Source: Labilithrix sp. (lineage in GTDB: Bacteria > Myxococcota_A > Polyangia > Polyangiales > Polyangiaceae). From it: 64,000 nucleotides of DNA. A program made the translations under genes and the position numbers. The stretch is taken from contig JAHBWA010000001.1 in assembly GCA_019637195.1 (NCBI GenBank), positions 62,001-126,000 of the forward strand, written 5' to 3'. Under the pieces are notes generated by a model, which was not told the origin of the DNA, did not search any database, and saw only the letters and a list, made by a program, of their open reading frames with translations. Below are positions 46,809 through 61,293 of this stretch, one piece after another. Within the stretch, counting starts at the first letter, position 1; every line of letters begins with the position of its first letter.

Positions 46809-47555
46809 TCAGACCTCGACTTTGCCGGTGCGCTCGCTCACGTCGGAGGCGGCGCTCGCCCCGCGGGGCCGGCGCTCGTCGCGCTCGACGCGGCCGTCGC
46901 GCAGCGTGACCACGCGAGGCATCCCGGCGGCGAGCGCGGCGTTGTGCGTGACGATCACGATGGTCGTCTTCCGCTGCTCGTTCACCGTGTAAAAGAGCTG
47001 ATGGATCTGCTCGCTCGTGCGCGAGTCGAGGTTGCCGGTGGGCTCGTCGGCGAGGAGCAGCTTCGGCTCGAGGACGAGCGCACGGGCCAGCGCGACGCGC
47101 TGCTGCTCGCCGCCGGAGAGCTCGCCGGGGCGGTGGAGCACGCGCTCCTTCAGGCCCACCTCTTCGAGCAGCGCCCGCGCGCGGCCTTCCATGTCGCGGC
47201 GCGAGCGGCCCTGGATGAGGCCCGGCATGACGACGTTCTCGAGGGCGCTGAACTCGGGCAGCAGGTGGTGAAACTGGAACACGAAGCCGATCGTCCGGTT
47301 GCGGAGCGCGGCCAGACGGGTGCCCGAGAGCTCGGTGAGCTCGGCGTCGTCGATCTTGAGCGAGCCGGACGTGATGACGTCGAGCGTGCCGATGCAGTGG
47401 AGCAGGGTGGATTTGCCCGCGCCCGACTGGCCGACGATGCCGACCATCTCGCCCTCGTCGATGGTGAGGTCGATCCCACGAAGGACGTCGAGCGTCCGCC
47501 CCATGTGCTGGAAGGACTTCTTGACGTCCTTGGCGACGACGACTGGACGAGCCAT
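46809..47555 (-). CDS. lolD: Lipoprotein-release ABC transporter ATPase
   Basis: 248 residues of the LolD/MacB class: Walker [12 protein letters not shown]-loop [18 protein letters not shown], signature [15 protein letters not shown], Walker [13 protein letters not shown] and the switch His in VTHN. The [12 protein letters not shown] wording is typical of LolD, which powers transfer of outer-membrane lipoproteins from the inner membrane. No LolC/E permease lies beside it in the window. A 25-residue charged tail after the ABC domain is extra. Confidence 0.88.
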   Translation of the reverse strand: MARPVVVAKDVKKSFQHMGRTLDVLRGIDLTIDEGEMVGIVGQSGAGKSTLLHCIGTLDVITSGSLKIDDAELTELSGTRLAALRNRTIGFVFQFHHLLPEFSALENVVMPGLIQGRSRRDMEGRARALLEEVGLKERVLHRPGELSGGEQQRVALARALVLEPKLLLADEPTGNLDSRTSEQIHQLFYTVNEQRKTTIVIVTHNAALAAGMPRVVTLRDGRVERDERRPRGASAASDVSERTGKVEV

Positions 47556-47789
47556 ATTTCGCGTCCCTTCTAGCACACGAGACCGCTCGTCTGTTTCCCT
47601 TCGCGAGGCCGCCGCCCGCGCCCGCGCTTCGAGGCGGCCTGCCTCAATGGGGAAGGACGGCCACAGGAGGCGCCGCCGGCGCGCGCGCCGGGAGCGCCCT
47701 GCGGCCCATTGATCTCGCGAGGTTCGGGCGGCGCGCCGCCGCGAAGCGCTCGGCCAAGCTCGTGCAATGGCGAGGTGCGGAGGAGACCG

Positions 47790-48665
47790 ATGCCGTCTGA
47801 GAGCCACTACGTGAGCGTCGCCGCCGTCACCCACCTCGGCCGTGTCCGTGAGAACAACGAGGACGCGTTCGTCGTCGCCGACCTGACGGGAGGGGGCCTC
47901 CTTGACGAGCGCTCCCACGCGCGCCTCGACGTGGGCGAGCGCGGCGTCCTGCTCGCCGTGTCGGACGGCATGGGCGGCGCTCAGGCCGGCGAGGTGGCGA
48001 GCGCGCTCGTCGTCGAGACGATCACGCGGGAGATCGCAGACGCTCCGCTCGAGACGCCGCGCGACGCCGCGCTGATCGAGGCCGTTCAGCGCGCGCACGA
48101 GGCGGTCCGCGTCGAGGGGCAGCGCGCGCAGGCGCGGATGGGCGCGACGCTCACGGCCGTGTTCGTCCGCGCCGGGCGCGCCTACATCGCCGAGGTCGGC
48201 GACTCGCGCGCGTACCTGCTCCGCGCCGGACGGATCGCGCAGGTCACGCACGACCAGAGCATGGTGCAGCTCCTCGTCGACAGCGGGATCCTGAAGCCGG
48301 AGGACGCGAGCCAATCGCCGATGCGCAACGTCATCCTCCAGGCGATGGGACACCAGCGGGAGATCAAGGTCGCGCTCGGGCGGATGGATCTGCGCGACCG
48401 AGACTGCCTCATCCTCTGCTCCGACGGGCTGACCGGGCACGTCAGCGACACGGAGATCCGGGACATCGTCCTCGAGACGAAGCGGCCGGAGGTCGCCGCC
48501 GCGCGCCTCGTCGAGCTCGCGAACGAGCGCGGCGGCAAGGACAACATCACGGTGATCGTCGCGGGCGTCGGCGGTGATCTCGCGCCGCCGGCGGCCGACG
48601 AGAAGCCCGAGGACGCCGTCCAGGTCATCCGAGCGTACGAGCCGAAGACGCCCAGCTCGCGCTGA
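47790..48665 (+). CDS. PP2C-type Ser/Thr protein phosphatase
   Basis: 291 residues from ATG 47790 with a strong GGAGGAGA ribosome site just upstream; the open frame further left is not used. Motifs of metal-dependent PP2C (Stp) enzymes: [52 protein letters not shown] and [10 protein letters not shown], with all metal-binding Asp present. It is a likely partner for the window's two kinases and the FHA proteins that read their marks. Confidence 0.92.
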   Translation: MPSESHYVSVAAVTHLGRVRENNEDAFVVADLTGGGLLDERSHARLDVGERGVLLAVSDGMGGAQAGEVASALVVETITREIADAPLETPRDAALIEAVQRAHEAVRVEGQRAQARMGATLTAVFVRAGRAYIAEVGDSRAYLLRAGRIAQVTHDQSMVQLLVDSGILKPEDASQSPMRNVILQAMGHQREIKVALGRMDLRDRDCLILCSDGLTGHVSDTEIRDIVLETKRPEVAAARLVELANERGGKDNITVIVAGVGGDLAPPAADEKPEDAVQVIRAYEPKTPSSR

Positions 48666-48673
48666 GCCGGGCG

Positions 48674-49330
48674 TCAGAGCGGCGGCAGGCATCCACGGAC
48701 GAGGAACGTCTCGGGCACCGGCGGATCACGTCGAGCCGCGTCGTCCAGCGTGCAGCGCACCTCTCGACCCGAGCTGAACGGGACGTCGACCGATCCGACG
48801 AGCGCCGCGCTCGACGCGTCGACGAGGCTCGCCCGCAGCTTCACGAAGCCCCAGTCGCCGACCACCGGCTCGAAGTACACGATGCCGGAGCGCGACTTGC
48901 CCGGCTCGAGCGCGCCGGAGCGGAGCTCTCTTCGGCGCAGATCGGCGCGCGGGGCGATCTGGTCCGGCGGGATCGCGCCGAAGCGCGCCGTCCCGGCGAC
49001 GAGCTCGAAGGTCGCGCGCGAGACGTCGAGCGGGACGTCGCCGCCGTTGGCCACGCGCACGAGCACGGGCGTCGCGCGCTCGCCGAGCCCGAGCCAAGCG
49101 AACCTGCGCTCGTCGGTGCTGGCCTCGACCGTCACGCCGCCCTGGCTCGTCGCCCTGGCGGTGAACGGATCGATCCAGGCGGACGCCGTCGACGGCAGCG
49201 CCACGAGGGCCCGACGAGCGCACGCGGTCGTGGCGAGCGCGCCCGCCGCGAGCGCGGCGATCGCGAGCACGAGCCGCGCGCGTGAGGATGACCTCGTCGA
49301 GGACGACCTCGCCGAGCGCGCGGCGCTCAT
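48674..49330 (-). CDS. Lipoprotein, beta-sandwich type, unknown family
   Basis: 218 residues from ATG 49330. Ser/Arg-rich start, hydrophobic core and lipobox LATTAC. The rest looks like an immunoglobulin-like beta fold ([54 protein letters not shown]). It overlaps the upstream lipoprotein gene by 4 bp, so the two are made together. The stop lies 8 bp from the PP2C stop (convergent). Function unknown. Confidence 0.75.
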   Translation of the reverse strand: MSAARSARSSSTRSSSRARLVLAIAALAAGALATTACARRALVALPSTASAWIDPFTARATSQGGVTVEASTDERRFAWLGLGERATPVLVRVANGGDVPLDVSRATFELVAGTARFGAIPPDQIAPRADLRRRELRSGALEPGKSRSGIVYFEPVVGDWGFVKLRASLVDASSAALVGSVDVPFSSGREVRCTLDDAARRDPPVPETFLVRGCLPPL

Positions 49331-49749
49331 CGTCCGATCTTGGCCTTCAGCACCGGCTCGTTCGTCGGGCTGGCGACCGCGCCCGTCGGCTCGGGCGTGA
49401 CGATCAGGTCGAACCGCTCGTAGGGCGTCAGCGTCTTCAGCGACGCCTTGCGGTCCTTGCCGACGACGAACGAGCCGACGTTCTGCGGAGGGAGGTCCTC
49501 GGTGAGCGGCTTGGTCCACACGACGTAGACGGTCGCATTGTTCGCGATCTTCTCTGGCGGAGCCATGTACTCGACCTCGAGGTTCACCTCGGTGTTCTGG
49601 TTCGCGGTGCGCCGCGTCTCGACCTCGCCCTTGGCGGCGGGGTTCTTCGGCGTGGTCGTCAGCGCGGTCGTCTGCGTTCCGGAGCAGGCGGCCAGCGCGG
49701 CGGCGAACGCGGCCGTGGCGAGGAGTGTGAGGCTTGGAGCGGTTCGCAT
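49327..49749 (-). CDS. Small lipoprotein, unknown family
   Basis: 140 residues from ATG 49749 (an alternative start lies at 49767). Signal with lipobox ALAAC. The mature part has a short beta domain (TEVNLEVEYMAPPEKIANNATVYVVW, PYERFDLIVTPEPTG). These are typical of small envelope lipoproteins found beside surface machinery. Coupled to the next gene by ATGA overlap. Confidence 0.72.
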   Translation of the reverse strand: MRTAPSLTLLATAAFAAALAACSGTQTTALTTTPKNPAAKGEVETRRTANQNTEVNLEVEYMAPPEKIANNATVYVVWTKPLTEDLPPQNVGSFVVGKDRKASLKTLTPYERFDLIVTPEPTGAVASPTNEPVLKAKIGR

Positions 49750-49811
49750 GCGGGGCCGCGCATGCAATCGAGGCGCCCGCGGCGCGCGGGCTCATCCGCT
49801 TCTGCGCGTCG

Positions 49812-50138
49812 TCACGGCGCTGGCGCGCTCGGCTCGTGCGCGACCGGCGGCAGCAGCGGCGGCGTCTCGCGCGTGGCGACGTCCGCCACCATGAGCCCGA
49901 CGAGGACCGCCAGGAGGGCGCCGGCGGCCGCGAGCGTGAGCTTCATCGAGAGGCTCTCACCGACGAGCTCCATGAAGAACAGCACCACGAGCGCGGCCTT
50001 CACCGCGGCGATCGCGAGCGCGACGAGCAGCGAGGCCGCGCCGAGGTGGACGTACGAGAGCGCGAAGCTCGCCGCCCACAGCACGAAGAGCGCGATCGCC
50101 GTCCGGGAGACGGCCTTCGGGACGGAGAAGGGGCTCAT
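49812..50138 (-). CDS. coxD: Cytochrome c oxidase subunit IV (caa3-type)
   Basis: 108 residues with three membrane helices (TAIALFVLWAASFALSYV, AIAAVKAALVVLFFMEL, LTLAAAGALLAVLVGLMVADV) and a Pro-rich tail. The size, the VKAALVVLFFMEL segment and its place directly after subunit III identify the small fourth subunit. The start overlaps the coxC stop by 4 bp. It is the last gene of the Act-Cox operon. Confidence 0.85.
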   Translation of the reverse strand: MSPFSVPKAVSRTAIALFVLWAASFALSYVHLGAASLLVALAIAAVKAALVVLFFMELVGESLSMKLTLAAAGALLAVLVGLMVADVATRETPPLLPPVAHEPSAPAP

Positions 50139-50776
50139 GCGAGGTAGAACAGCGGCCAGAGGAAGATCCAGATGACGTCGACGAGGTGCCAGTAGAGCGC
50201 GCCGACCTCGAGGCGGTAGGCGTCCGCGCGCCCGATCCGCCCGCGGACGATCCGGAGCCCGAGCACGCCGAGGACGACGACGCCGATCGTGACATGGATC
50301 GCGTGGAGCGCCGTCATGCCGTAGTAGAGCGTCCAGAACTCGGAGAGCCCTCGCGCGCGGTGCTCCGCGAAGTAGTGCCCGACGCCGCCGGGGTAGATGC
50401 CCTCGTCGAAGTGCGTGCGGTACTCGACGCCCTTGACGGCGAGGAACGCGAGTCCGAGCGCGACGGTGCCGCCGACCAGCCTGGCGGCGAGCCTGGCGTG
50501 GCCGCCCCGGAGCGCGTGGACCGCGATCGCGACGAGCGCGCTGCTGAGGAGCAGCACGCCCGTGTTGAGCGTCCCGAGGTACTTCGTGTTGTGGGAGACG
50601 CCCGTCGCGAACGCGCGCGAGAACTGCACCTGGTAGGTCACGAAGAGCGCGAACGCCGCGCCGAAGAGGAGCACCTCGCTCGCGAGGAAGACCCATATGC
50701 CGAGCCGCGCGGCGTGGGCCTGACGCTCCAGGCTCTCGAAGTGCTCGGCGTGCGTGGCGCGACCGGCGGCGCTCAC
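50135..50776 (-). CDS. coxC: Cytochrome c oxidase subunit III
   Basis: 213 residues from GTG 50776 (GTGA overlap with coxA). Five membrane helices, with subunit III motifs LGIWVFLASEVLLFGAAF, NTGVLLLSSALVAIAVHAL, KGVEYRTHFDEG, YYGMTALHAIHVTIGVVVL and YWHLVDVIWIFLWPLFYL. The length is that of the five-helix form of the caa3/A2-type oxidases. Confidence 0.93.
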   Translation of the reverse strand: MSAAGRATHAEHFESLERQAHAARLGIWVFLASEVLLFGAAFALFVTYQVQFSRAFATGVSHNTKYLGTLNTGVLLLSSALVAIAVHALRGGHARLAARLVGGTVALGLAFLAVKGVEYRTHFDEGIYPGGVGHYFAEHRARGLSEFWTLYYGMTALHAIHVTIGVVVLGVLGLRIVRGRIGRADAYRLEVGALYWHLVDVIWIFLWPLFYLA

Positions 50777-52422
50777 GGCTCCTCGTCGGGCAGCGGCTGG
50801 GTGTAGTCGTAGGCGCCGATCTCGAACGACGGCGCCCGCCGGAAGTTGTGCTTCGGCGGCGGCGAGCTCGTGCGCCACTCGAACGAGCGCGAACCCCACG
50901 GGTTCGGCCCCGCCGGGGCGCCCCAGCGGAGCGCCCAGAGGAAGTAGAAGGCCGTGCTCACGAGGCCCGCGGCGAGCACCCACGAGCCCACCGTCGAGAC
51001 GACGTGGAGGACCTGAAACTCCGGTGGGTAGTTGAAGTAGCGGCGCGGCATGCCCGAGTTGCCGAGCAAGAACTGGGGGAAGAACGTCGCGAAGAACCCG
51101 GCGAACACGAGGGCCGCCGAGAGCATCCCGAGCCGCTCGGGATAGAGCCTGCCGCACATCTTCGGGAACCAGTAGTGCAGGCCCGCGAGGAACGCCGTGA
51201 GCGTGCCGCCCACCATGATGAAATGAAAGTGCGCGACGATGAAGTACGTGTCGTGCCAGTGGACGTCGAGGCTCATCGCCGCGGTCGCCACGCCCGTCAT
51301 CCCGCCGAAGACGAAGAGGAAGAGGAACGCGAAGATGTAGAGGAGCGGCGTCTTCAGCGCGATCGCCCCGCGCTTCAAGGTCCAGGTCCAATTGAACACC
51401 TTGATCGCCGAGAAGACGGCGACGAGCATCGAGAGGACGCCGAACGCTCCGGCGTCGAAGGTGCTCATCCCGGCCACGAACATGTGGTGCCCCCAGGTGA
51501 GGAACCCGACGAACGCGATCCCGAGCGACGAGTAGGCGATGGCCTTGTACGAGTAGGGGTTCTTCCGCGCGTAGCTCGTGACCACCTCGCTCACGACTCC
51601 CATCCCCGGGAGCACCATGATGTAGACCGCGGGGTGGGAGTAGAACCAGAACAGGTGCTGGTACAGCACGGGATCGCCGCCGCGCTCCGCGTCGAACAGG
51701 CCCCAGCCGAGCGCGTTGTCGACGACGACGAAGAGCAGGACCATCCCGAGGACCGGCGTGGCGAGCACCTGGATGATGCTCGTCGCGTAGATCGACCAGA
51801 CGAAGAGCGGCATGCGCATCCAGCCGACGCCCTCGGCGCGCATCGTGTGGGTCGTGACGATGAAGTTCAGCCCCGTGAGGATCGTCGAGAAGCCGACGAT
51901 GAAGACGCCCAGCAGCGCGAGCGGGACGGCCGTCGGGCTGAGCGAGCTGTAGGGCGGGTAGAACGTCCACCCCGTGTCGATGCCGCCGAGGAAGGTCGAC
52001 AGCAGCACGAGGGCGGCGCCCGCGAGGAAGACGTACCAGCTCAGCAGGTTCAGCCGCGGGAACGCGACGTCCCGCGCCCCGATCATGATCGGCAGGAGGA
52101 AGTTGCCGAACGCCGACGGGATGGACGGGATCAAGAAGAGCCAGACCATGATCACGCCGTGCAGGGTGAACATGCGGTTGTAGGTCATCGCGCTCATGAC
52201 CGTGGCGTTCGGCGTGAGGTGCTCGATGCGGAGCGCCATCGCGAAGAAGCCGCCCAGCGCCATCGTCACGAGCAGGCTCGCGAGGTAGAGGACGCCGATC
52301 CGCTTGTGGTCGGTCGTGAGGAGCCACGAGCGGAACGTCGTACCGTCCGCGAGGTAGCTCGCCGTCTTCGTCGTGCGAGGCGCGTTTGGCGCGGCGTCGC
52401 GGGGCAAGGGCAGCGTCGTCAC
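50773..52422 (-). CDS. coxA: Cytochrome c oxidase subunit I, A2 type
   Basis: 549 residues from GTG 52422. Catalytic subunit reducing O2 to water and pumping protons. Twelve helices; heme and CuB histidines in FTLHGVIMVW, WFYSHPAVYIM (about 258), HHMFVAG and AHFHFIMVGG. The helix VI motif is YSHPAV rather than GHPEV, so the D-channel glutamate of A1 enzymes is replaced by the Tyr-Ser pair that defines A2 oxidases. It overlaps coxB and coxC by 4 bp. Confidence 0.95.
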   Translation of the reverse strand: MTTLPLPRDAAPNAPRTTKTASYLADGTTFRSWLLTTDHKRIGVLYLASLLVTMALGGFFAMALRIEHLTPNATVMSAMTYNRMFTLHGVIMVWLFLIPSIPSAFGNFLLPIMIGARDVAFPRLNLLSWYVFLAGAALVLLSTFLGGIDTGWTFYPPYSSLSPTAVPLALLGVFIVGFSTILTGLNFIVTTHTMRAEGVGWMRMPLFVWSIYATSIIQVLATPVLGMVLLFVVVDNALGWGLFDAERGGDPVLYQHLFWFYSHPAVYIMVLPGMGVVSEVVTSYARKNPYSYKAIAYSSLGIAFVGFLTWGHHMFVAGMSTFDAGAFGVLSMLVAVFSAIKVFNWTWTLKRGAIALKTPLLYIFAFLFLFVFGGMTGVATAAMSLDVHWHDTYFIVAHFHFIMVGGTLTAFLAGLHYWFPKMCGRLYPERLGMLSAALVFAGFFATFFPQFLLGNSGMPRRYFNYPPEFQVLHVVSTVGSWVLAAGLVSTAFYFLWALRWGAPAGPNPWGSRSFEWRTSSPPPKHNFRRAPSFEIGAYDYTQPLPDEEP

Positions 52423-53477
52423 GGCGCGGTCCCTCCGTCTGCGGCGGCCGTCACCTCGAGCCGCGGCAGCGTCACCCCCGAGGCCCCCACCGGCGCGTCG
52501 CGGAGCGAGCGGATCAGCTCGACCAGCGCGGCGGTCTCGCCGGCGCTCAGGACGCCCCGGAACGACGGCATGAGCTGGCGGTAGCCCGCGACGACGTCGG
52601 CGTTGGGATCCATCATCGACCGCGTGAGGTAGGCGTCGTCGGCGACGACGCGCCGGCCGTCGGCGAGGAGGACCTCGGAGCCGTAGAGGCGGGCCCAGGT
52701 CGGGCCGACGTGCGGCTGTCCGTCGAGCGTGTGGCAGGCGACGCACTGGCGGCGCTCCGCGACCACGCGGCCCTGCTCGAGGAGGCTGCTCTCCCCGCAC
52801 GAGCCGGGCCCGCGGCCGCAGTCGGCCGCGGGGAGCGACGGGTCCCCGGCGCGCTTCCATCGCGCGTAGTCCTCCGAGCCGAGCACTCGAACCTCGCCGC
52901 GCATCGCCGAGTGGCTCACGCCGCAGTACTCGGCGCACCAGATCGGGAAAGAGCCGGCCTCCTTCGCCTCGAACCAGAGCGTGGTGTAGCGCCCCGGCAA
53001 GACGTCCTGCTTCACGCGGAACCCGGGCACGTAGAAGCTGTGGATGACGTCCCGCGAGATCATCACCAGCTTGATCGGGCGCCCGACCGGGACGGTGAGG
53101 ACGTCGTTCGAGGCGCGGCCGTCGGCGTACGCGAACTTCCACATCCACTGCTTGGCGTCGACGTAGACGATCTCCGCGTCGTCGGGCGCGTCGCGCGCGT
53201 CGACGTATTGCCGGAAGCCGATGACCCACCAGAGCAGGAACATCCCGAGCACCGAGGCGACGATGAACGCCTCGCCCTTGCGGGTCGCCGTCACCTCCTC
53301 GGTGAGCTGGTCGTCGCGCTTCCGGTGGTAGCGGACCGTGAACCACGCCGCCGTCAGGAAGACGTAGGTCGACACGAGCATCGTCACGCCGATGACGAAG
53401 CCGTGCAGCAGATCGATCCGGTCGGCGATCGTCGAGCCCCCGCGCGGGAGCGCCAGGATGAGGCGGAGCGTCTCCAT
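52419..53477 (-). CDS. coxB: Cytochrome c oxidase subunit II with fused cytochrome c (caa3)
   Basis: 352 residues: two N-terminal membrane helices, then a cupredoxin domain with the CuA site (WCAEYCGVSHSAM near 177-189; Cys, Cys, His, Met ligands) and the electron-entry aromatic VDAKQWMWKF. The C-terminal monoheme cytochrome c domain has CVACH near 245 and MPSF as distal Met. The fused heme makes this a caa3 oxidase that can receive electrons without a soluble cytochrome c. It overlaps coxA; the next gene upstream ends at the same base as its start codon. Confidence 0.95.
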   Translation of the reverse strand: METLRLILALPRGGSTIADRIDLLHGFVIGVTMLVSTYVFLTAAWFTVRYHRKRDDQLTEEVTATRKGEAFIVASVLGMFLLWWVIGFRQYVDARDAPDDAEIVYVDAKQWMWKFAYADGRASNDVLTVPVGRPIKLVMISRDVIHSFYVPGFRVKQDVLPGRYTTLWFEAKEAGSFPIWCAEYCGVSHSAMRGEVRVLGSEDYARWKRAGDPSLPAADCGRGPGSCGESSLLEQGRVVAERRQCVACHTLDGQPHVGPTWARLYGSEVLLADGRRVVADDAYLTRSMMDPNADVVAGYRQLMPSFRGVLSAGETAALVELIRSLRDAPVGASGVTLPRLEVTAAADGGTAP

Positions 53478-53875
53478 CAGCGGCCCTCTCCGCGCTCGGG
53501 GACGAGCGGACGGTTCGGTGGAGGTGGCGCCGCGACGTAGAGCTCGATCGCGTCGTCGATCGGGATGCGCGCGAGCCCTGCGTCGCGGTCGACCCAGCCG
53601 AAGGTGCCGAGCTCCGCCTGCTGGCGGCTCCGGAGATCGAGGCCGCGCCGTGTGGCAGTGATCGACGTTTGATCGAGGATGCCGATGGTCTCGGGCGCCA
53701 CCTCGGGCGCGGGAGCTTCGCGGTCGCCACGCCAGCGGGCGAGGAGGTCCCAGGCGATCGCGAGCGCGATCGCGGTGATCGCGATGCTCGCGACGGTGAC
53801 GCGCCCGATCGCGCGCCGGTCGACGACGTCCGGCGCCTGACGCGCCGCCGGATCTCGCGTGTCCCCCGTGCTCAT
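53477..53875 (-). CDS. Small membrane-anchored protein between ActF and CoxB
   Basis: 132 residues from ATG 53875, overlapping the actF stop. One membrane helix (VTVASIAITAIALAIAW) and a periplasmic tail containing QQAELGTFGWVDRDAGLARIPIDDAIELYV. The GWVDRxAGxxRIPIxxA pattern recurs in small proteins of cytochrome oxidase loci, sometimes joined to Sco-type assembly factors (from memory of the family). A role in oxidase assembly or in the Act-Cox contact is inferred. Confidence 0.7.
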   Translation of the reverse strand: MSTGDTRDPAARQAPDVVDRRAIGRVTVASIAITAIALAIAWDLLARWRGDREAPAPEVAPETIGILDQTSITATRRGLDLRSRQQAELGTFGWVDRDAGLARIPIDDAIELYVAAPPPPNRPLVPERGEGR

Positions 53876-55041
53876 GGCGATCGGTACCTCAGCGCGTCGC
53901 GCTGCACGGCGGTGGCGGGCCTCTCCTCGGGCGCCCGGCCGCGGGTGTAGACGAGGTGCGCCCCGTAAGCCCACGCGAGGGCGAAGACGCAGACGAACGG
54001 CGCGGCGTCGGCGAGCGACGGGTGCGCGCTCACGGCGGGGACCACGAGCCACTCGAAGTCGAGCGCGCTCGTCACGACCAGCCAGCTCCCGAGCGCGGCC
54101 AGGAAGAGCGGCGAGCGCTTGAGCGGGCGCGAGAGGAGCAGGAGGAAGGGCAGCGCGAACCGGCCGAGCCCGAGCACGACGTCGACCGTGCGCCACGCGC
54201 CGCGCGATCGCGTCGTGTAGAAGACGACCTCACCCGGGAGGTTCGCGATCCAGATCAAGAGGAGCTGGAAGAACGCGATGTACGCCCAGAGGATGACCGC
54301 CATCAGCGTCAGCCGGCCGACGGCGTGGAAGTGATCGGCGCCGCCGCCGTCCGTCAGCCCGCGGATCGACGCCATCCACGAGGCCACCGCGATGACGGCG
54401 AGCGCCGAGAGCAGGCCGGAGGTGAAGACGTAGACGCCGAAGACGTTCGACACCCAGCCCGGGTGGAGCGACATGAACCAGTCGAACGCGGCGAACGTCA
54501 GCGTGAAGGCGACGATCGGGAGGCCCGCCGCCGACAGCTTCCGCTCCCAGGCCGCGTGCGCCGCCGTCGGCGCGCGCGACGAGGCCGCATCGGCGCGGCG
54601 GAGCAGGACGGCGAGGGCGGTCCAGGTGGCGAGGTAGAAGAGCGATCGGACGAGGAAGAACCGAGGGTGGTTCCACGCCTCCTGATGCTCGAGCGCGTGC
54701 CTCACGCTCTCCGGGAGATCGGGCGCGGGCGACGCCCACGGGTAGACGAGCTCGAGCGAGCCGGCGATGGGGAGGAAGAAGAGCGCGAGCAGCGGAGTCG
54801 TCCCGGCCACGGCGACGACCACGCGGCGGAGCACGCGCCACCAGCGCGCGCCCGTGACGTGGAGCACCATCACGAGGATGAGCGCTCCGAGGACCGTCGC
54901 CAGGACGAACGCGTAGGCCGCGACCCACGCTGCCAGCGCGCGGCGCGCGTCGACGAGCGCGTAGGCGAACGAGAGCGCCCCGGCGGCGAGGCCGATCCCG
55001 AGCGGCACGAGGACGCCCGTTCGCATCGGGCCGCGCTTCAT
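53872..55041 (-). CDS. actF: Alternative complex III membrane subunit ActF
   Basis: 389 residues, about ten membrane helices, NrfD-like fold related to ActC but shorter. Typical pieces: LVYPWASP, WNHPRFFLVRSLFYLATW, FDWFMSLHPGWVSNVFGVYVF, ILWAYIAFFQLLLIWIANLP. ActC and ActF form the quinol-facing and proton-path halves of complex III. Overlaps actE upstream and the small anchored gene downstream, both by 4 bp. Confidence 0.93.
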   Translation of the reverse strand: MKRGPMRTGVLVPLGIGLAAGALSFAYALVDARRALAAWVAAYAFVLATVLGALILVMVLHVTGARWWRVLRRVVVAVAGTTPLLALFFLPIAGSLELVYPWASPAPDLPESVRHALEHQEAWNHPRFFLVRSLFYLATWTALAVLLRRADAASSRAPTAAHAAWERKLSAAGLPIVAFTLTFAAFDWFMSLHPGWVSNVFGVYVFTSGLLSALAVIAVASWMASIRGLTDGGGADHFHAVGRLTLMAVILWAYIAFFQLLLIWIANLPGEVVFYTTRSRGAWRTVDVVLGLGRFALPFLLLLSRPLKRSPLFLAALGSWLVVTSALDFEWLVVPAVSAHPSLADAAPFVCVFALAWAYGAHLVYTRGRAPEERPATAVQRDALRYRSP

Positions 55042-55601
55042 CGCGCCTCGCGCGCGAGGCGATCGCGCAGCTCGGGTGGCAGGTCGGCGACGCGCGCGCG
55101 CTGGCTCAGCTGTAGCGCCTGGACGTAGGCGGTGACCGCCCATCGCTCCTCGCGCGTGAGCATGTCGGCGTAGCCGGGCATCAGCCCGTATCCGGAGGTC
55201 GCGTAGACGAAGAGCTCCTCGCGCGAGCGTGCGAGGTTGTCGGAGGCGAGGAGCGACGGCGGCGGCCGGAGCGTCATCTTCGTCGCGACGACGCTGTCGC
55301 CGTCGGCCTTCACGCCGTGGCACACCGCGCACGTCGAGTCGAAGCGCTGCTTGCCGAGGGACACGAGCTCGCGCGTGATCGGCGGCGGCGGGGCGTCGCG
55401 GTCGTCGTCGGTCGGGACGCTCCCGCGCGGGGGCGTGCGCATCACCTTCCCGTCGGGGAAGGCGGAGCTCGCCTCGTAGGGGTCGGCGCGGCGCTGCTCC
55501 AGCATCCGCGCGAGCGTCGGATCGGGCGTCTGCCACGCCTGCCGGTCGTCGCAGCCCGCGACGGCGACGCTCACCGAGACGGCGATCGCGACGCGCCTCA
55601 C
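55038..55601 (-). CDS. actE: Alternative complex III monoheme cytochrome ActE
   Basis: 187 residues from GTG 55601, overlapping actD (GTGA). Lipoprotein signal with VAVAGC, then DPTLARMLEQRRADPYEASSAFPDGKVMRTPPRGSVP, the conserved ActE lead-in. The monoheme site is CAVCH, with distal Met in YGLMPGYADML. It is the mobile heme subunit carrying electrons toward the oxidase. Confidence 0.93.
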   Translation of the reverse strand: MRRVAIAVSVSVAVAGCDDRQAWQTPDPTLARMLEQRRADPYEASSAFPDGKVMRTPPRGSVPTDDDRDAPPPPITRELVSLGKQRFDSTCAVCHGVKADGDSVVATKMTLRPPPSLLASDNLARSREELFVYATSGYGLMPGYADMLTREERWAVTAYVQALQLSQRARVADLPPELRDRLAREAR

Positions 55602-56144
55602 GAGCCACCTCCGGGGAGCCGCGCGCGCGTGACGATGGCGCCCAGGCGCGCGAGCTCCGCGTCGAGCAGGGCGTGCGCGTCGTCGAGGATGCCCGCGTCG
55701 TCGTCGTACGCGTCGCGGATGAGGAGCCAGTAGCGATCGAGGCTCGTGCGCTCGAAGCCGGGGAGATCGAAGAGCGGGTCGTGGAGCCGCGGGAGCCGCG
55801 AGCCGACGAGCACCGCGGCGAACGTCGCGAGCGCCGCGAAGAGGACCGCGCTCTCGAAGACGATCAACATGTCGGTCGGGAGCGAGCTCTTCGGCCGCCC
55901 TCCGACGTCGAGCGGGTAGTCCACGGCGTTCGTCCACCACTGCACGAGGAGCGCCAGCGACGCTCCGCCGAGGCCCGCGGCGAACGCGAGGCGCGGGAGG
56001 CGCGTGCGCCGGACGCCGAGGACGTCCTCGAGCTCGGGGATCGGGAAGGGCGTGAACGCCTCGACGCGCGCGAACCCGAGCGCCCGGACGGAGCGCGCCG
56101 CCCGGACGACGCCCTCCGGCGAGTCCAGCTCGGCGATGATGACC

Positions 56145-56152
<8 letters not shown>
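55598..56152 (-). CDS. actD: Alternative complex III subunit ActD (DUF3341)
   Basis: 184 residues with two membrane helices in the middle ([37 protein letters not shown]). The ActD wording is [22 protein letters not shown] and [23 protein letters not shown]. The N-terminal domain starts [19 protein letters not shown]. It overlaps actC by 8 bp and actE by 4 bp. Confidence 0.93.
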
Positions 56153-60423
<4,271 letters not shown>

Positions 60424-60427
<4 letters not shown>

Positions 60428-61095
60428 CGGTGGCACCCGGAGCAGTCGACGATCGACCGGACGCCGAGGCTCGCGCGGAGCTCTCTCCCGAGGACCTCCT
60501 GCGGTCGGTCGGGCGTCCACTCCATGTTGGTCACCTCGCCCGGCGGGCGGAGGTGCTCCTCGGGCGCCCGGTGGCACTCGAGGCACCAGCGCATCGTGAG
60601 CGGCTGCGCCTGGTAGACCTGCCCCATCAGGTCGACCCGGCCGTGGCACGTCACGCACCCGACCCCCTTGGTCACGTGCGCCGAGTGGTCGAAGAACACG
60701 AAGTCGGGGAGCGCGTTGACGCGCTGCCAGCGGATCGGCGTGCTCGTGAAGTAGCTCTCGCGCACCCTCGCGAGCTCGGGGCTCGTCGTCCAGACCTGGG
60801 CGTGGCAACCCATGCATACCGACGTCGCGGGGACGCCGGCGTGCGCCGACCGCGTCGCGCCGCCGTGGCAGTACTCGCAGCCGACGCCTTCGTCGCGCAC
60901 GTGGTGCCGATGATCGAACTTGATCGGCTGCTCCGGCGGCTCCTCTCGTCCGGTGGCGTACGGCGTACGCGCCCACGCGATGAGCGCCACGGGCAGGCCG
61001 ACGATCGCAGCAGCGGCGCTGCCGATCGCGAGCCAGTAGATCTGGTTGGCGTACGCAGGGAAGAGATTCACGCGGAGCTGCGCGGCGCCGTGCAT
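60424..61095 (-). CDS. actA: Alternative complex III pentaheme cytochrome ActA
   Basis: 223 residues with one N-terminal membrane anchor ([23 protein letters not shown]). Five heme-binding sites CEYCH, CMGCH, CVTCH, CLECH and CSGCH, exactly the pentaheme pattern of ActA, including IKFDHRHHV and [13 protein letters not shown]. It is the first gene of the Act-Cox operon. The 198 bp upstream should carry the operon promoter; they are very GC-rich and I cannot identify it. Confidence 0.94.
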
Positions 61096-61293
61096 CCCGC
61101 GAGCCAGGAAGCGAGCGCGGAAGTCCGCGAACCACTGCGGCCGTCCGCGGCGTGCTGTAGCGACTCGACCCGGTGTGAGCGCGAGCGCACACGCGATCGG
61201 CGGACGCCGCGACGTCGACGACCGCGGCCACGTAGCCGCGGCGGCGTGACCGCGGCGGCGTGGAGCGCGGCGGCGCGGCCGCGCGTGAGCGCG